In this document: piece by piece, positions 1-9,405 of the stretch | How the letters are laid out: each line of letters opens with the position of its first letter | Numbering within the stretch: the stretch's first letter is position 1 | Assembly (NCBI GenBank): GCA_016936395.1 | Contig: JAFGXY010000037.1 | Span: 1-42,198 of the forward strand | Length of the DNA stretch: 42,198 nt | DNA from: Paracoccaceae bacterium | GTDB lineage: Bacteria > Pseudomonadota > Alphaproteobacteria > Rhodobacterales > Rhodobacteraceae | Direction: 5' to 3' | Translations under genes and position numbers: made by a program | The notes under the pieces: generated by a model | Database searches by the model: none | The model's input: the letters and a program-made list of their open reading frames with translations, nothing else | What the model was told of the DNA's origin: nothing

Positions 1-734
1 CCGTGCTGAACGCGGTTCTGAACGAGGCACAGTTCTGGGATGGCCGCGCCGAAGACCTTGCCGCGCAGGCCAAGGGCCCGATTCAGGCCGGGGTTGAAAT
101 GGCCAACACGCCGGCACAGGTGGAAGCCACGCTGACCTCGATGCCGCAATACGTGGCCTGGTTCACCAATGCTTTCCCCGGCGAAGACGCCCCGGTGAAC
201 TTTGACAACATGGCACGCGCGATCGAGGCTTTTGAAGCCACGCTGATCACCCCGGCGCCGTTCGATGCCTGGCTGAACGGTGACGATGCCGCGATGTCCG
301 ACGACGCAAAGGCCGGCCTGACGCTGTTCATGGACAAGGGCTGTTCGGCCTGCCACGCCGGCGTGAACGTCGGTGGCCATGGCTATTATCCGTTCGGCCT
401 GATCGAAAAACCCGGATCGGACATTCTGCCCGTCGGTGACAAGGGCCGCTTTGCCGTGACCGAAACCGCAGACGATGAATACGTCTTCCGGGCGGCACCC
501 TTGCGCAACATCGCGCTGACCGCGCCCTACTTCCACTCGGGCAAGGTCTGGGATCTGTCGGTTGCGGTGACGATCATGGCCGAAAGCCAGCTTGGCGAAG
601 AGCTGACGCCGGAAGAAACCACGCAGGTGGTGGCCTTCCTCGAAAGCCTGACCGGCACGGTGCCGCAGATCACGGTTCCCGTTCTGCCGGTGGAAACCGC
701 CAGCACGCCGCGCCCGGATTCGATGATCAAGTAA
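1..734 (+). CDS. Cytochrome c peroxidase, di-heme (3' part; runs off left edge)
   Basis: C-terminal part of a bacterial di-heme cytochrome c peroxidase (CcpA/MauG family), a periplasmic enzyme that reduces hydrogen peroxide with electrons from c-type cytochromes. The frame is open at the left edge, so the start, signal peptide and most or all of the N-terminal heme domain lie outside; the first in-frame codon begins at base 3. What is visible includes an FWDGRA segment typical of the family, the c-type heme motif CSACH (bases 342-356), and the C-terminal stretch with FRAAPLRN and TAPYFHSG, strongly conserved in these peroxidases. The gene ends 60 bases before the convergent AsmA gene. The family is clear; the exact physiological electron donor cannot be told. 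Confidence 0.9.
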   Translation, partial: VLNAVLNEAQFWDGRAEDLAAQAKGPIQAGVEMANTPAQVEATLTSMPQYVAWFTNAFPGEDAPVNFDNMARAIEAFEATLITPAPFDAWLNGDDAAMSDDAKAGLTLFMDKGCSACHAGVNVGGHGYYPFGLIEKPGSDILPVGDKGRFAVTETADDEYVFRAAPLRNIALTAPYFHSGKVWDLSVAVTIMAESQLGEELTPEETTQVVAFLESLTGTVPQITVPVLPVETASTPRPDSMIK

Positions 735-794
735 ACGACGCCACGCTTGCGACGGGGGCGGTCCGCGCGGGCCGCCCCTTGTCATGTCGCAGGT

Positions 795-2810
795 TCAGTT
801 TCCGCCCAGCAGCCGGTTCAGCGCCCGCGCCGCCTCTTGCTCCAAGGCCTGTTGCGCGCCGCGCCGGGCAGCGTCTTCCAGACTTTCGCCCTCTTGCCGG
901 GTGATCCCCAGCTCGTCTTGCAGCTTTTGCTCCACTTCTGCCTTGGCCCGGGCCTCTGCGGCCTTTGCCTCGGCGCGGGCTCGGGCCTCCAGCGCCTTGG
1001 CCTCGTCTTCGAACTGCTCGCGCGCAAGGCTTTCCATATCCAGCCGAAATTTCGGATTGGCCCATGTGCCGCTGATCAGCAAGGGCACCATCACACCGCC
1101 GCTGCCATCCACCGCCGCCAAGGCCGTCGGGCGCAAGCGGTAATCCAGCGTGCGCGCGCCAATGCCGATGCGGCCAGCCCCTGTCGCGGTGACGTAAGGG
1201 GCCTTGAACGCCAGATCGTCATTCGACAACACGCCCCTGTCGATGACAAAACTGGCGGTGATGGCGTCAAAAATCGTCTTCTGCCCCGCACCGACAAAGC
1301 CCGCGTCCAGCGTGCGCAGCATCCCGGCGATGTCCAGCCCGCGCAATTCGCCCTTGCCAAGGCTGACCTTTCCCGAGCCGGACAAGGACCGCGCGATTGC
1401 ATCGACCGAAGCCCCCACCCCCAGAAACTTCAGCGTCAGATCGCCGGTGCCGATCAGCCGGTCAAAGCCGCCCAGATCGGTCAGCAAAGGCTGCATCGCC
1501 AGATCCGACAGGCGAAGGTCACCGCCCACCGACAGTCCGCCCCGGCTGTTGACCACGAATTGCCCGGTGACGGTGCCCTGATAGACCGCGATCTGGCGCA
1601 GATCGAACACCGCACGGCCGCGATCATTGGTCAACAACAGTCGCGTCGCGCCAAGGCGTGCCAGCCCAAGGTCAACACTGTCCGCCGTCAGCGCCACCGA
1701 GGCATCCATCAGCCCCAGCGCCGAGACATCAATCTGGTCGGTCGGCCAGCCCGCCGCTTCGGCGCCGCCGCGCGCGCCACCACCGATGGCCCCGCCCTGC
1801 CCGCCCGGCGCCTGCGCGAGACTCAGCGCCCCGGCACTGACCTGCGCCGACAGCTTCGGCCGCTCGCCCGCTGTGGTCAGGTCGGCCTCGACGCTCAGCC
1901 GGTTGGTATCCAGCCCCACCACACCGCCGCGCAGATGCAGGCTGGCTGTGTCGGTCAGCGTCATCCGGCCCTTGACCGTCACCGCCCGCGCGCCCAGCCC
2001 CTGCGGCAGATCAGGCCGCGCCACCCCGGCCAGTCTGGTGATCGCGGCCAGATCGGCCAGATCCGCCGTCACCTCGCCATCGGCCGACATCGGGTTCCAC
2101 CCGGCGCGGCCCGCAAAGGCAACCTTCGCATCGCCCGCGGTCAGGCTGGCGTCCAGCCCCACCACACGGCCCTCCAGAAACGGCGCGAATTCTGCGATCA
2201 CCGCCCTGGCCGCAAAGGCCTGCCCCTGGTGCAGCGCGCGGAAATCCACCTCGGCCTTGCCGGCAAAGGCCGGGATGCGCAGCGTGCCGTCAATCGCGGT
2301 CAGGTTGCTGCGGCTGCCGGTGCCGTGGTCGATGAAGGTAAAGCTGCCCGCTTCGATCTCGGCCAGATCAAGGGTGAACGGCGTGCCCTCGCCCGCCATG
2401 CCGGGGGTCGCCGTGCCACCGCTGGCACCGCCAAACACCCAGTTCTCGCGCCCGTCCCGCGCCCGCTCCAAGATCACCTCGGGTGCCTCGGCACGGATGC
2501 CGGTGATCCTGACATCGCCCGCGATCAGCGCCGCCATGTCCAGCGAAATGCTCAGGCTTTGGGCGCGCAGCATCGGCCCGGCATCCGACCAATCGGCGTT
2601 GCTGATGGTGACCGCCCCGGTCTGCACCCCCAGAACCGGCCAGATCGACGGCCGCACAGCCCCTTCGATCTGCAAACTGCGCCCTGTGATTTCGGCAAAC
2701 CGCGCCGCGGCCAGCCCGGCGATCTTTTCGCCGGGGATCAGGATCAACGCCGCACCGGCCAGAAAAGCCAGCACCAGCGCCCCCAGAAGCAAACGGATCA
2801 GCCAACGCAT
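795..2810 (-). CDS. AsmA family protein
   Basis: A 671-residue inner-membrane-anchored protein of the AsmA family, whose members have a single N-terminal membrane anchor and a long beta-rich periplasmic part and are implicated in lipid transport and outer-membrane biogenesis. Residues about 5-25 form a hydrophobic anchor following MRWLIR. The body is rich in short beta-type repeats, and the DYRLRP segment toward the end is typical of AsmA C-terminal domains. The last ~75 residues switch to an Ala/Glu/Lys/Arg-rich, probably coiled-coil helix. The start is supported by a GGGAG Shine-Dalgarno nine bases upstream. It is transcribed divergently from rimO. The family is well supported, the specific lipid role is not. 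Confidence 0.82.
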   Translation of the reverse strand: MRWLIRLLLGALVLAFLAGAALILIPGEKIAGLAAARFAEITGRSLQIEGAVRPSIWPVLGVQTGAVTISNADWSDAGPMLRAQSLSISLDMAALIAGDVRITGIRAEAPEVILERARDGRENWVFGGASGGTATPGMAGEGTPFTLDLAEIEAGSFTFIDHGTGSRSNLTAIDGTLRIPAFAGKAEVDFRALHQGQAFAARAVIAEFAPFLEGRVVGLDASLTAGDAKVAFAGRAGWNPMSADGEVTADLADLAAITRLAGVARPDLPQGLGARAVTVKGRMTLTDTASLHLRGGVVGLDTNRLSVEADLTTAGERPKLSAQVSAGALSLAQAPGGQGGAIGGGARGGAEAAGWPTDQIDVSALGLMDASVALTADSVDLGLARLGATRLLLTNDRGRAVFDLRQIAVYQGTVTGQFVVNSRGGLSVGGDLRLSDLAMQPLLTDLGGFDRLIGTGDLTLKFLGVGASVDAIARSLSGSGKVSLGKGELRGLDIAGMLRTLDAGFVGAGQKTIFDAITASFVIDRGVLSNDDLAFKAPYVTATGAGRIGIGARTLDYRLRPTALAAVDGSGGVMVPLLISGTWANPKFRLDMESLAREQFEDEAKALEARARAEAKAAEARAKAEVEQKLQDELGITRQEGESLEDAARRGAQQALEQEAARALNRLLGGN

Positions 2811-2917
2811 GACATATGCTCCCTCTCAAAAGATGCCCGCGACCTGCGCCGCGCCTCCTCCGCACCATGCCCTGCCGTGGCCAAACCGCAACCCCCCAAA
2901 TCGCCCCCACCTTGGCA

Positions 2918-2948
2918 ATGCTGCTTGCCAAATACTCCCGCCGGAGGC
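2918..2948 (-). repeat. Short intergenic repeat, copy A
   Basis: Copy of an element found at five places in this window. On the minus strand it contains the core GCCTCCGGCGGGAGTATTTG followed by a GCAAGCAGCA-like tail. Its flank forms a perfect 7-bp hairpin, TTGGCAA (2912-2918) with TTGCCAA (2925-2931). It lies in the 224-bp region between the divergent asmA-like gene and rimO. Other copies are near 18147, 23264, 23304 and 31430. Confidence 0.7.
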
Positions 2949-3034
2949 ACCCGGCATTGCCCCCGGGCGCGCCACCGCAGACCCGGTCCCATCCCCCCTA
3001 TCCGCCTGCGCCAAAGCCGGATATACAGCGGCCC

Positions 3035-4420
3035 ATGTCGCAAAATCCGCCCAACCTTCGCCCAGATCTGGCACCGCGCGCCAGCTTTTCCGAACCGGCC
3101 CGCCCGGGCCAGCCGACCATCGGCATGGTCAGCCTTGGCTGCCCCAAGGCGCTGGTCGACAGTGAACGCATCCTGACCCGGCTGCGCGCCGAAGGTTATG
3201 CCATCAGCCCCGATTACAGCGGTGCCGATGCGGTGATCGTCAACACCTGCGGCTTTCTCGATAGTGCCAAGGCCGAAAGTCTGGACGCCATCGGCGAGGC
3301 GTTGCGCGAAAATGGCCGGGTCATCGTGACCGGCTGTCTGGGCGCCGACGCCGCCTATATCACCGGCGCGCACCCGCGTGTGCTCGCCGTCACCGGACCG
3401 CAACAGTATGAGGCGGTGCTGGACGCAGTGCACACCGCCGTGCCGCCGAAGCCCGATCCGTTCGTCGACCTTTTGCCCGCCACTGGCGTCAGCCTGACGC
3501 CCCGACACTACAGCTATCTGAAAATCTCGGAAGGCTGCAATCACGCCTGCAAGTTCTGCATCATCCCCGACATGCGGGGGCGTCTGGTCAGCCGCCCGGC
3601 AAATGCCGTGCTGCGCGAGGCGGAAAAGCTGGCGCAGGCCGGGGTGCGCGAACTTCTGGTGATCAGCCAAGACACTTCGGCTTACGGCGTGGACCGCAAG
3701 CATGACACCTCGCCGTGGCAGGGCCGCAAGGTGCGGGCGCATATCACCGATCTGGCCCGCGAAATGGGTGGCCTCGGCGCATGGGTCCGGCTGCACTACG
3801 TCTATCCCTACCCGCATGTGCGCGATCTGGTGCCGCTGATGGCCGATGGCCTGATCCTGCCCTACCTCGACATTCCGTTCCAGCACGCCCATCCCGACAC
3901 CTTGCGTCGGATGGCACGGCCCGCAGCGGCGGCCAAGACGCTGGAGGAAATCGCCGCATGGCGCAGCGTCTGCCCCGACATCACCCTGCGCTCGACCTTC
4001 ATCGTCGGATATCCGGGCGAAACCGAGGCCGAGTTCCAGACCCTGCTGGACTGGCTGGACGCGGCGCAATTGGACCGGGTAGGCTGTTTTCAGTATGAAA
4101 ATGTGGCAGGGGCCCGGTCAAACGCCCTGCCCGACCATGTGCCCGAGGACGAAAAGCAGGACCGTTACGCCCGTTTCATGGAACGCGCACAGGCGATCTC
4201 CGAAGCGAAACTGGCGGCCAAGGTCGGCCAGACCTTGCAGGTGATCGTCGATGAGGTGGACGAAGACGGTGCCACCTGCCGCACCATGGCCGACGCGCCC
4301 GAAATTGACGGCAACCTGTTCATCGACGCAGACTTTGACCACCTTTCCCCCGGCGATCTGGTGACGGTCACGGTGGATGAGGCGGGCGAGTATGACCTGT
4401 GGGGGCGGCTGACCGCCTAA
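3035..4420 (+). CDS. rimO: Ribosomal protein S12 (aspartate-C3)-methylthiotransferase RimO
   Basis: A 461-residue radical-SAM methylthiotransferase that adds a methylthio group to a conserved aspartate of ribosomal protein S12. The N-terminal domain has the three cluster-binding cysteines C36 ([13 protein letters not shown]), C72 (VNTCGF) and C101 (VTGCLG). The radical-SAM motif CNHACKFC is at residues 168-175, and the C-terminal ~70 residues fit a TRAM domain. The reading frame stays open upstream to 2816, but the residues before 3035 look like non-coding translation (Pro/Arg-rich, over the repeat), so the ATG at 3035 is preferred. The VSLGCPK signature separates it from MiaB. Its stop overlaps the stop of the convergent ugpC gene. 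Confidence 0.93.
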   Translation: MSQNPPNLRPDLAPRASFSEPARPGQPTIGMVSLGCPKALVDSERILTRLRAEGYAISPDYSGADAVIVNTCGFLDSAKAESLDAIGEALRENGRVIVTGCLGADAAYITGAHPRVLAVTGPQQYEAVLDAVHTAVPPKPDPFVDLLPATGVSLTPRHYSYLKISEGCNHACKFCIIPDMRGRLVSRPANAVLREAEKLAQAGVRELLVISQDTSAYGVDRKHDTSPWQGRKVRAHITDLAREMGGLGAWVRLHYVYPYPHVRDLVPLMADGLILPYLDIPFQHAHPDTLRRMARPAAAAKTLEEIAAWRSVCPDITLRSTFIVGYPGETEAEFQTLLDWLDAAQLDRVGCFQYENVAGARSNALPDHVPEDEKQDRYARFMERAQAISEAKLAAKVGQTLQVIVDEVDEDGATCRTMADAPEIDGNLFIDADFDHLSPGDLVTVTVDEAGEYDLWGRLTA

Positions 4421-5445
4421 CGCGGGTGGTCGATCCGCGCACCGCTGGCGTCAAACAACAGCGCATGGCCCGGATCCAGCCCGATCCACAGCGCCATGCC
4501 ATGCGTGGGGCGGCTGATGCGCGGGGTGACGGCAACCATCCGGCCCAGGTCGGTATCGACATGCAGGATCAGCCCGGCCCCGGTGGTTTCCACCAGCACC
4601 ACCCGGCCTTGCACCGCGGGCCCCTGCGGTTGGTCGGTGTGCAGCGTCAGCGCCTCGGGTCGCAGCCCGGCAACCGCATCCACGGCCGCTGCGGGGCCCA
4701 TAACCCGTGCGGCAGGCAGAAAGTTCATCGCCGGATGGCCCAGAAACCCCGCCACAAAGCGGTTGGCCGGGCGGTCATAGATCGCGTCCGGCGTGTCGAA
4801 CTGTTGCAGATGGCCGTCCTTCAGCACGGCAATCCGATCCGCCAGCGATAGCGCCTCGGTCTGGTCATGGGTGACATAGATGATCGTCGCCCCCAGTTGG
4901 CGGTGCAAGTCCTTGATCTCGGTGCGCAATTCGGTGCGCAGCGCGTTGTCAAGGTTCGACAGGGGTTCATCCATCAGAAACACCGAGGTTTCCCGCGCCA
5001 TCGCCCGCCCCATCGCCACCCGCTGCCGCTGCCCACCTGACAGGGCGGCAGGCTTGCGGTCCAGATAGGGGCCCAGCTGCAACAAATCCGCCACTTCTTC
5101 GGCGCGGGCGTTGCGCTTGGCTTTTGGCACCCGCCGCAGCTCCAGCCCGAAGGCAATGTTTTCGCGCACCGTCATATGCGGATACAGAGCATAGTTCTGA
5201 AAGATCATCGCAATGTCGCGATCTTGCGGTGCCAGATCATTGGCGCGCTGACCGCCGATGATGATGTCGCCCGCATCGCAGTCTTCCAACCCCGCAATCA
5301 ACCGCAACAGGGTGGACTTGCCGCACCCCGACGGCCCGACGATCACCACGAACTCTTGCGGGCGAATGTCCATTTCGATGCCATGCAGCACCGTGGGACC
5401 GAGCGCATAGGCCTTGCGGATGCCGTGCAGGGTGATTGCCGTCAT
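4417..5445 (-). CDS. ugpC: ABC transporter ATP-binding protein UgpC (glycerol-3-phosphate type)
   Basis: Cytoplasmic ATPase of a carbohydrate-type (MalK/UgpC) importer, 342 residues. Walker [10 protein letters not shown] is at 37-45, the Q-loop glutamine at 83, signature LSGGQRQR at 135-142, Walker B VFLMDE at 155-160 and the H-loop histidine at 193. A C-terminal regulatory OB-type domain (about 240-342) is usual for this group. It is the last gene of the ugpB-A-E-Q-C operon, starting with an ATGA overlap on the ugpQ stop. Assignment to glycerol-3-phosphate rather than a sugar rests on the linked phosphodiesterase and the binding protein; the ATPase alone would fit several sugar systems. Confidence 0.87.
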   Translation of the reverse strand: MTAITLHGIRKAYALGPTVLHGIEMDIRPQEFVVIVGPSGCGKSTLLRLIAGLEDCDAGDIIIGGQRANDLAPQDRDIAMIFQNYALYPHMTVRENIAFGLELRRVPKAKRNARAEEVADLLQLGPYLDRKPAALSGGQRQRVAMGRAMARETSVFLMDEPLSNLDNALRTELRTEIKDLHRQLGATIIYVTHDQTEALSLADRIAVLKDGHLQQFDTPDAIYDRPANRFVAGFLGHPAMNFLPAARVMGPAAAVDAVAGLRPEALTLHTDQPQGPAVQGRVVLVETTGAGLILHVDTDLGRMVAVTPRISRPTHGMALWIGLDPGHALLFDASGARIDHPR

Positions 5446-6188
5446 GTGGCGGGCGCGGTTCTGGCGGCGCGCCGGGCGATCGCAAGGCTGGGCCGGTCGG
5501 TGGTGAACACCTTCACCCCCAGATCCAGCGCGGCGTCGATCTGGTCCGCCGTGTGTGCGGCCCAGACGCCAAAATCCAGCCCGGCGTCTTGCACCTGCGC
5601 CCTCAATGCCGCGTCGGCAGTATCGACATGCACCCCGATTTCCGGCACCTCATAGGCTTGCGCCAATTCCAGCATTGCCTTTGGCCCCAACTGCCGCAGC
5701 ACCGGCGGGCTGACCAGCCACAGCCGGGGCCGGTCGATGGTCAGCGCCAGATCATCCAGCGTGGCGATCAGAAAGGATGAAAACGTGGTGCGCTGCACCA
5801 TGCCCTCGCCCTCCAGCGCATCCACCACTTGGGCAACAAAGCCGGGATAGGGCAACCCATCCGGGCCGGGCTTGATCTCGCAGCGAAAATCCACCGGGCT
5901 GTCACGGAAAATCGCACACAACTGCGGCAGGGTCAGCGGATGCGCGCCGCCTGAGCAGTTGATCGTGGCTTCACAGACCTGCGCCTTTGTCATCGTGACG
6001 ATCGCGCCTTTGCTGTCGGTTGTCTTATCCAGCGTGGCGTCGTGATGCACGATGATCGCACCATCCGCCGTGGGGTGCAGGTCAAACTCCACCTCCTCTA
6101 CGGCCATCTGTGCGGTCGCCCTGAACCCGGCGGGGGTGGAATCGCCATATTCCAGCGTTCCGCCGCGATGTGATGCAATGCGTGTCAT
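5442..6188 (-). CDS. ugpQ: Glycerophosphodiester phosphodiesterase UgpQ
   Basis: A 248-residue glycerophosphodiester phosphodiesterase (GDPD, TIM barrel) that hydrolyses glycerophosphodiesters to glycerol-3-phosphate and an alcohol. Family residues are visible: HRG at 7-9, EFD at 34-36 and the HHD pair at 48-50, the usual catalytic and metal-binding set. No signal peptide is seen, so it probably acts in the cytoplasm on imported substrate, as UgpQ does. I chose the ATG at 6188 because GGAG lies six bases upstream and MTRIASHRGG is the usual N-terminus. The ATG at 6203 overlaps the ugpE stop and would add five residues. It sits between the permease and ATPase genes, supporting glycerophosphodiester uptake. 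Confidence 0.88.
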   Translation of the reverse strand: MTRIASHRGGTLEYGDSTPAGFRATAQMAVEEVEFDLHPTADGAIIVHHDATLDKTTDSKGAIVTMTKAQVCEATINCSGGAHPLTLPQLCAIFRDSPVDFRCEIKPGPDGLPYPGFVAQVVDALEGEGMVQRTTFSSFLIATLDDLALTIDRPRLWLVSPPVLRQLGPKAMLELAQAYEVPEIGVHVDTADAALRAQVQDAGLDFGVWAAHTADQIDAALDLGVKVFTTDRPSLAIARRAARTAPAT

Positions 6189-6199
6189 GTCTGTCTCCG

Positions 6200-7009
6200 T
6201 CATTTTACGGCGCCCATGGTGATGCCGCGGATCAGGTGGCGCTCGACCAAGAAAAATCCCAGCAGCACCGGCAGCAGGGTCAGGGTCGAGGCCGCCATCA
6301 CCAGCGGCCAGTCGATCATCCCTTCGCCCGGGTTGATGCGGTAAAGCCGCGCCAGACCGATTTGCAGCGTATACATGTCCTGCCGCCCTACGGCGACCAA
6401 GGGCCAGATGTAGCTGTTCCATTCGGAAATGAAGATATACAGCCCCATCGACAGGATTGCAGGCCGCGCCACCGGCACGATCACCCGCAGCAGAACCTGC
6501 AACGGCGTGGCCCCGTCCATATAGGCCGCCTCGTCCAGAGCGCGCGGAATGCCGCGAATATACTGCCGAAGGAAGAACGCTGCAAAACCGCTTGAAATCG
6601 CAGGTAAAACCAGGCCAGCATAGGTGTCCAGCAAGCCGACCTTGGCCAGTGTCAGATAGTTGGGGATCAGGGTGATGTGGCTGGGGATCATCAGCGTGGC
6701 CACTACAGCGCCAAACAGGAAATCGCCGCCCCAGAACCGCCAGCGGGCAAAGGCAAAGGCCGCCATCGTCGCCAGGGAGATGCCGATCAGCGTGACCAGC
6801 CCCGACACGATCACCGAGTTCACCAGATAGCGGGCAAAGTTGTATTGGCCGATGGCGTGGCCGTAATTGTCCAGCGTGAAGGCCAAGGTGCCGGTGTAAT
6901 AGGCGTTGGCGGTCTGGAACGACAGCCAGATCGAGTAAATCACCGGTGCCAGAAACAGCAGCCCGGCGCCAAGGGCAAGTCCGGTCAGCAACAGCGGATC
7001 ACGCTTCAT
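6200..7009 (-). CDS. ugpE: ABC transporter permease UgpE
   Basis: Inner-membrane permease of the MalG/UgpE type, 269 residues with about six membrane segments. The EAA loop that docks to the ATPase is at about 157-176 (ALDEAAYMDGATPL). It overlaps the end of ugpA by 11 bases and is followed by ugpQ, so translation is probably coupled through the operon. With UgpA it should form the membrane channel for glycerol-3-phosphate or glycerophosphodiesters delivered by UgpB. Confidence 0.87.
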   Translation of the reverse strand: MKRDPLLLTGLALGAGLLFLAPVIYSIWLSFQTANAYYTGTLAFTLDNYGHAIGQYNFARYLVNSVIVSGLVTLIGISLATMAAFAFARWRFWGGDFLFGAVVATLMIPSHITLIPNYLTLAKVGLLDTYAGLVLPAISSGFAAFFLRQYIRGIPRALDEAAYMDGATPLQVLLRVIVPVARPAILSMGLYIFISEWNSYIWPLVAVGRQDMYTLQIGLARLYRINPGEGMIDWPLVMAASTLTLLPVLLGFFLVERHLIRGITMGAVK

Positions 7010-7934
7010 AATGCACCCGGCGCCCCAGAATCCGTGACTTGACCAGTGCCAGCCCGATCAGCAGCAGGAACAACAGCACCGCCAGTGCCGAGCCCTGCCC
7101 GATGTCGAACAAGGTAAATCCAACGCGATACAGCATGTTCACCAGCATGTCGGTCGCGCCCGCCGGGCCTCCGCGTGTCATCACATCGACGATGGTAAAG
7201 ACCTGAAACGCCTCGATCACCGCGATCACCAACAGGAAATACGTGGTGGGCATCACCAAGGGCACCGTCACCCGGCGGAACACATGCCAGCGGCGGCCGC
7301 CATCGACGGCGGCGGCATCGTAAAGCTCGGGCGGCACCGCCTGCAGGCCGGCGATGTAGATGATCACGTCATAGCCAAGCTGTTTCCAGGTGTTGACCGC
7401 GATCAGCACACACAGCGCCAGCATCGGGTCTTGCATCCACGGCACCTTGGGCCCGCCAAGGCTGGTCAGCGCCGCGTTCATCAAGCCGCCATCGGTGGCA
7501 AACACCCAAGAGAAGATCACCGCGATCGACACGGTGGAGGTGACCGACGGCAAGAACAGCGCGCCGCGCAGCAACCGCGACGGCAGGGTTTCGCGCACAA
7601 GGTAGCTGGCAATCATCAGCGCCAGACCAAGGCGCAGCGGGACCGAGATCACCGCAAAGATCACCGTCACCCGCAGCGCATTCCAGACCTCGCGCTGCGA
7701 CAGCAGGGTGCGGTAATTCTCCAACCCGACAAAGGGCTTGTCGGGGCGCAGAAAGTTCCATTCGCGCAGGCTCAGGTTCAGCGACGAGGCGATGGGAATA
7801 TAGGTGAACACCGCGATGAACAGTAAAAGCGGCAGGGCAAACAGATAAGGCGTGGCCCGGCGCAACAGGCGGCGCCCGGCAAAGGGGCGACGCGCCACAG
7901 CCGGGCGCGCCGTATCGGTCTGGCCAGCGGTCAC
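6999..7934 (-). CDS. ugpA: ABC transporter permease UgpA
   Basis: Inner-membrane permease of the MalF/UgpA type, 311 residues. A basic N-terminus (1-28) precedes the first membrane segment at about 29-48. The EAA loop is at about 203-225 (ELYDAAAVDGG). The start codon is GTG at 7934, overlapping the stop of ugpB in a GTGA arrangement, which indicates translational coupling. It forms the channel with UgpE. Confidence 0.87.
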   Translation of the reverse strand: MTAGQTDTARPAVARRPFAGRRLLRRATPYLFALPLLLFIAVFTYIPIASSLNLSLREWNFLRPDKPFVGLENYRTLLSQREVWNALRVTVIFAVISVPLRLGLALMIASYLVRETLPSRLLRGALFLPSVTSTVSIAVIFSWVFATDGGLMNAALTSLGGPKVPWMQDPMLALCVLIAVNTWKQLGYDVIIYIAGLQAVPPELYDAAAVDGGRRWHVFRRVTVPLVMPTTYFLLVIAVIEAFQVFTIVDVMTRGGPAGATDMLVNMLYRVGFTLFDIGQGSALAVLLFLLLIGLALVKSRILGRRVHYEA

Positions 7935-9184
7935 TGGCTGCGCTTCGCTTCCTCGCGGGTGCGCGCGGCAAAATCGGTCAGGGTTTCTTCAACCGGACGC
8001 TGGCCCAGCGCCATCGCCTGCCACATGTCATATCCGGTCGAGCGCATCCACGTCACCACCGGCGGGCGCGGGCGGCCCTTGGCGACCGGAAGTTGGTCAA
8101 TCGCCACGCGAATACCCGGTTGCGTGGCCAGTGCTTCGGCGGCCACCGGCTGTTCGGCGGTCTTGCGGTTGATCGGCATGTAACCGGTCGCGGCAAACCA
8201 CTTGGCGTTCGACTCGGCCGAGGCGGCAAAGCTCACGAACTTGTAGGCGGCTTCCTGCACCTCTTTTTCGGCACTGGCAAGGATACCGATCCCGGCCCCG
8301 CCAATCGGCACGCGGCAGACCTTGTTGCAGGGCATCGGGCGCACTTCCAGCTTGTCACCCAGCGCCTTGACATAACCGCCATAGGAACCGGTCGAACCAA
8401 GGTTGATGGCAACCTTGCCGGCAGTGAAGGCATCCTTGCCCAGATCCTCGTCGGTTACGCCATCGGGCGAGGCGACCTTGTGCTCGTGCACCAGCGACGA
8501 CATCCACTTGTAGGCGTCGATGGTGTTCGGCGCGTCGATCAGGATCTCGCCCGAAACCGAGTCGATCAGGTCACTGTCATTCGACATGATCAGGCCCCAA
8601 CGGGCGAACTGGCCCGGCGCGGCGATGCCATAGATGCCTTCACCGCCCAGCTTTTCGGTCACCGTCTTCGACACAGCCAGCAGATCGTCATAGGTCTTCG
8701 GCGCGGGTTCTTCGGCAAAGCCGGCGCGCTCCATGATCTCGCGGTTGTAATACATCACGGGCGTGGAGTTGTTGAACGGCACGATGTAGTTCTTGCCCTC
8801 ATACACCCCGACCTCGCGCGCGAAATCAAACAGATCGGCCTTCAGCGGGTCGGCGTCCAGATAGGGCGTCAGGTCCAGAAGCACGCCGCTGTCGGCAAAC
8901 AGGCCATAGCGCGTCACCTCAAGAATCACCGCGTCGGGTGCGCGGTTGGCCGGGATCGCGGCTTGCAGCTTGGCCACGATGTCGTTGTAGTTGCCGACAT
9001 GCTCGGTCACGATGTCGATGCCGGGGTTTGCCGCCTCGAAGTCGGCGATGATCGTATCCAGCGCCTTGCCGCCACCGCCGCCAAAGCTGTGCCAGAATTC
9101 CACCTGCACATCCGCCGCCGCTGCGCTTGCCGCACACAGCGCAATGGCGCTTGCCGACAAAAGATTTCGTCCCATGCTTGCCAT
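7931..9184 (-). CDS. ugpB: Glycerol-3-phosphate ABC transporter substrate-binding protein UgpB
   Basis: Periplasmic binding protein, 417 residues, family 1 (maltose/UgpB type). A signal peptide is visible at 1-24, ending ASAAAA before DVQVEFWHSFGG; the FWHS segment near the mature N-terminus and the GNYNDIVAKLQ stretch resemble UgpB. It should deliver glycerol-3-phosphate or glycerophosphodiesters to UgpAE. The ATG at 9184 has a GGGGGA ribosome site six bases upstream; an ATG at 9175 is possible. It is the first gene of the operon and its promoter region carries CTGTCAT repeats (see 9249-9299), which would fit phosphate-starvation control. Sugar binding cannot be excluded by sequence alone. 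Confidence 0.85.
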   Translation of the reverse strand: MASMGRNLLSASAIALCAASAAAADVQVEFWHSFGGGGGKALDTIIADFEAANPGIDIVTEHVGNYNDIVAKLQAAIPANRAPDAVILEVTRYGLFADSGVLLDLTPYLDADPLKADLFDFAREVGVYEGKNYIVPFNNSTPVMYYNREIMERAGFAEEPAPKTYDDLLAVSKTVTEKLGGEGIYGIAAPGQFARWGLIMSNDSDLIDSVSGEILIDAPNTIDAYKWMSSLVHEHKVASPDGVTDEDLGKDAFTAGKVAINLGSTGSYGGYVKALGDKLEVRPMPCNKVCRVPIGGAGIGILASAEKEVQEAAYKFVSFAASAESNAKWFAATGYMPINRKTAEQPVAAEALATQPGIRVAIDQLPVAKGRPRPPVVTWMRSTGYDMWQAMALGQRPVEETLTDFAARTREEAKRSQ

Positions 9185-9248
9185 GTTCAGTCCCCCGCAT
9201 TTGACCCGGCGGCATCCTCGCCCCAGCAAAACAGCTAGCGGTCAAGCA

Positions 9249-9299
9249 ATGACAGGGTCCTGTCATTCGGATGAAGTTTGGGCAACGTCCGGATGACAG
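9249..9299. promoter_or_regulatory. Pho-box-like CTGTCAT array between divergent transporter operons
   Basis: In the 221 bases between ugpB (start 9184, minus) and the binding-protein gene (start 9406, plus) there is a perfect 18-bp palindrome, ATGACAGGGTCCTGTCAT (9249-9266), and a third half-site ATGACAG at 9293-9299. The half-site CTGTCAT is exactly the Pho-box heptamer. Read on the minus strand in 11-bp steps from 9299, the heptamers match 7/7, poorly, 4/7, 4/7 and 7/7, so the two perfect sites are 44 bp apart and in Pho-box register. The adjacent pair scores 11/14. The inverted arrangement is not a textbook Pho box, so another dimeric regulator remains possible. Confidence 0.55.
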
Positions 9300-9405
9300 T
9301 TCGCACCTCGGCAAACTCGACAAATTGCCTCGGCCATCATGGAACTGTTACCCGAAGCGGCTAGGCAGCGGCAGCGAAGCCCTCATCCCGTCAACGGAGA
9401 CCGAA

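Noticed and set aside
747..3176. 809-residue open frame on the plus strand opposite the AsmA gene
   Set aside because: Arg/Pro/Gln-rich composition typical of antisense frames in high-GC genes, and it covers a well-supported gene on the other strand.
2798..4069. 423-residue open frame on the minus strand opposite rimO
   Set aside because: Antisense shadow of rimO, no recognisable domain.
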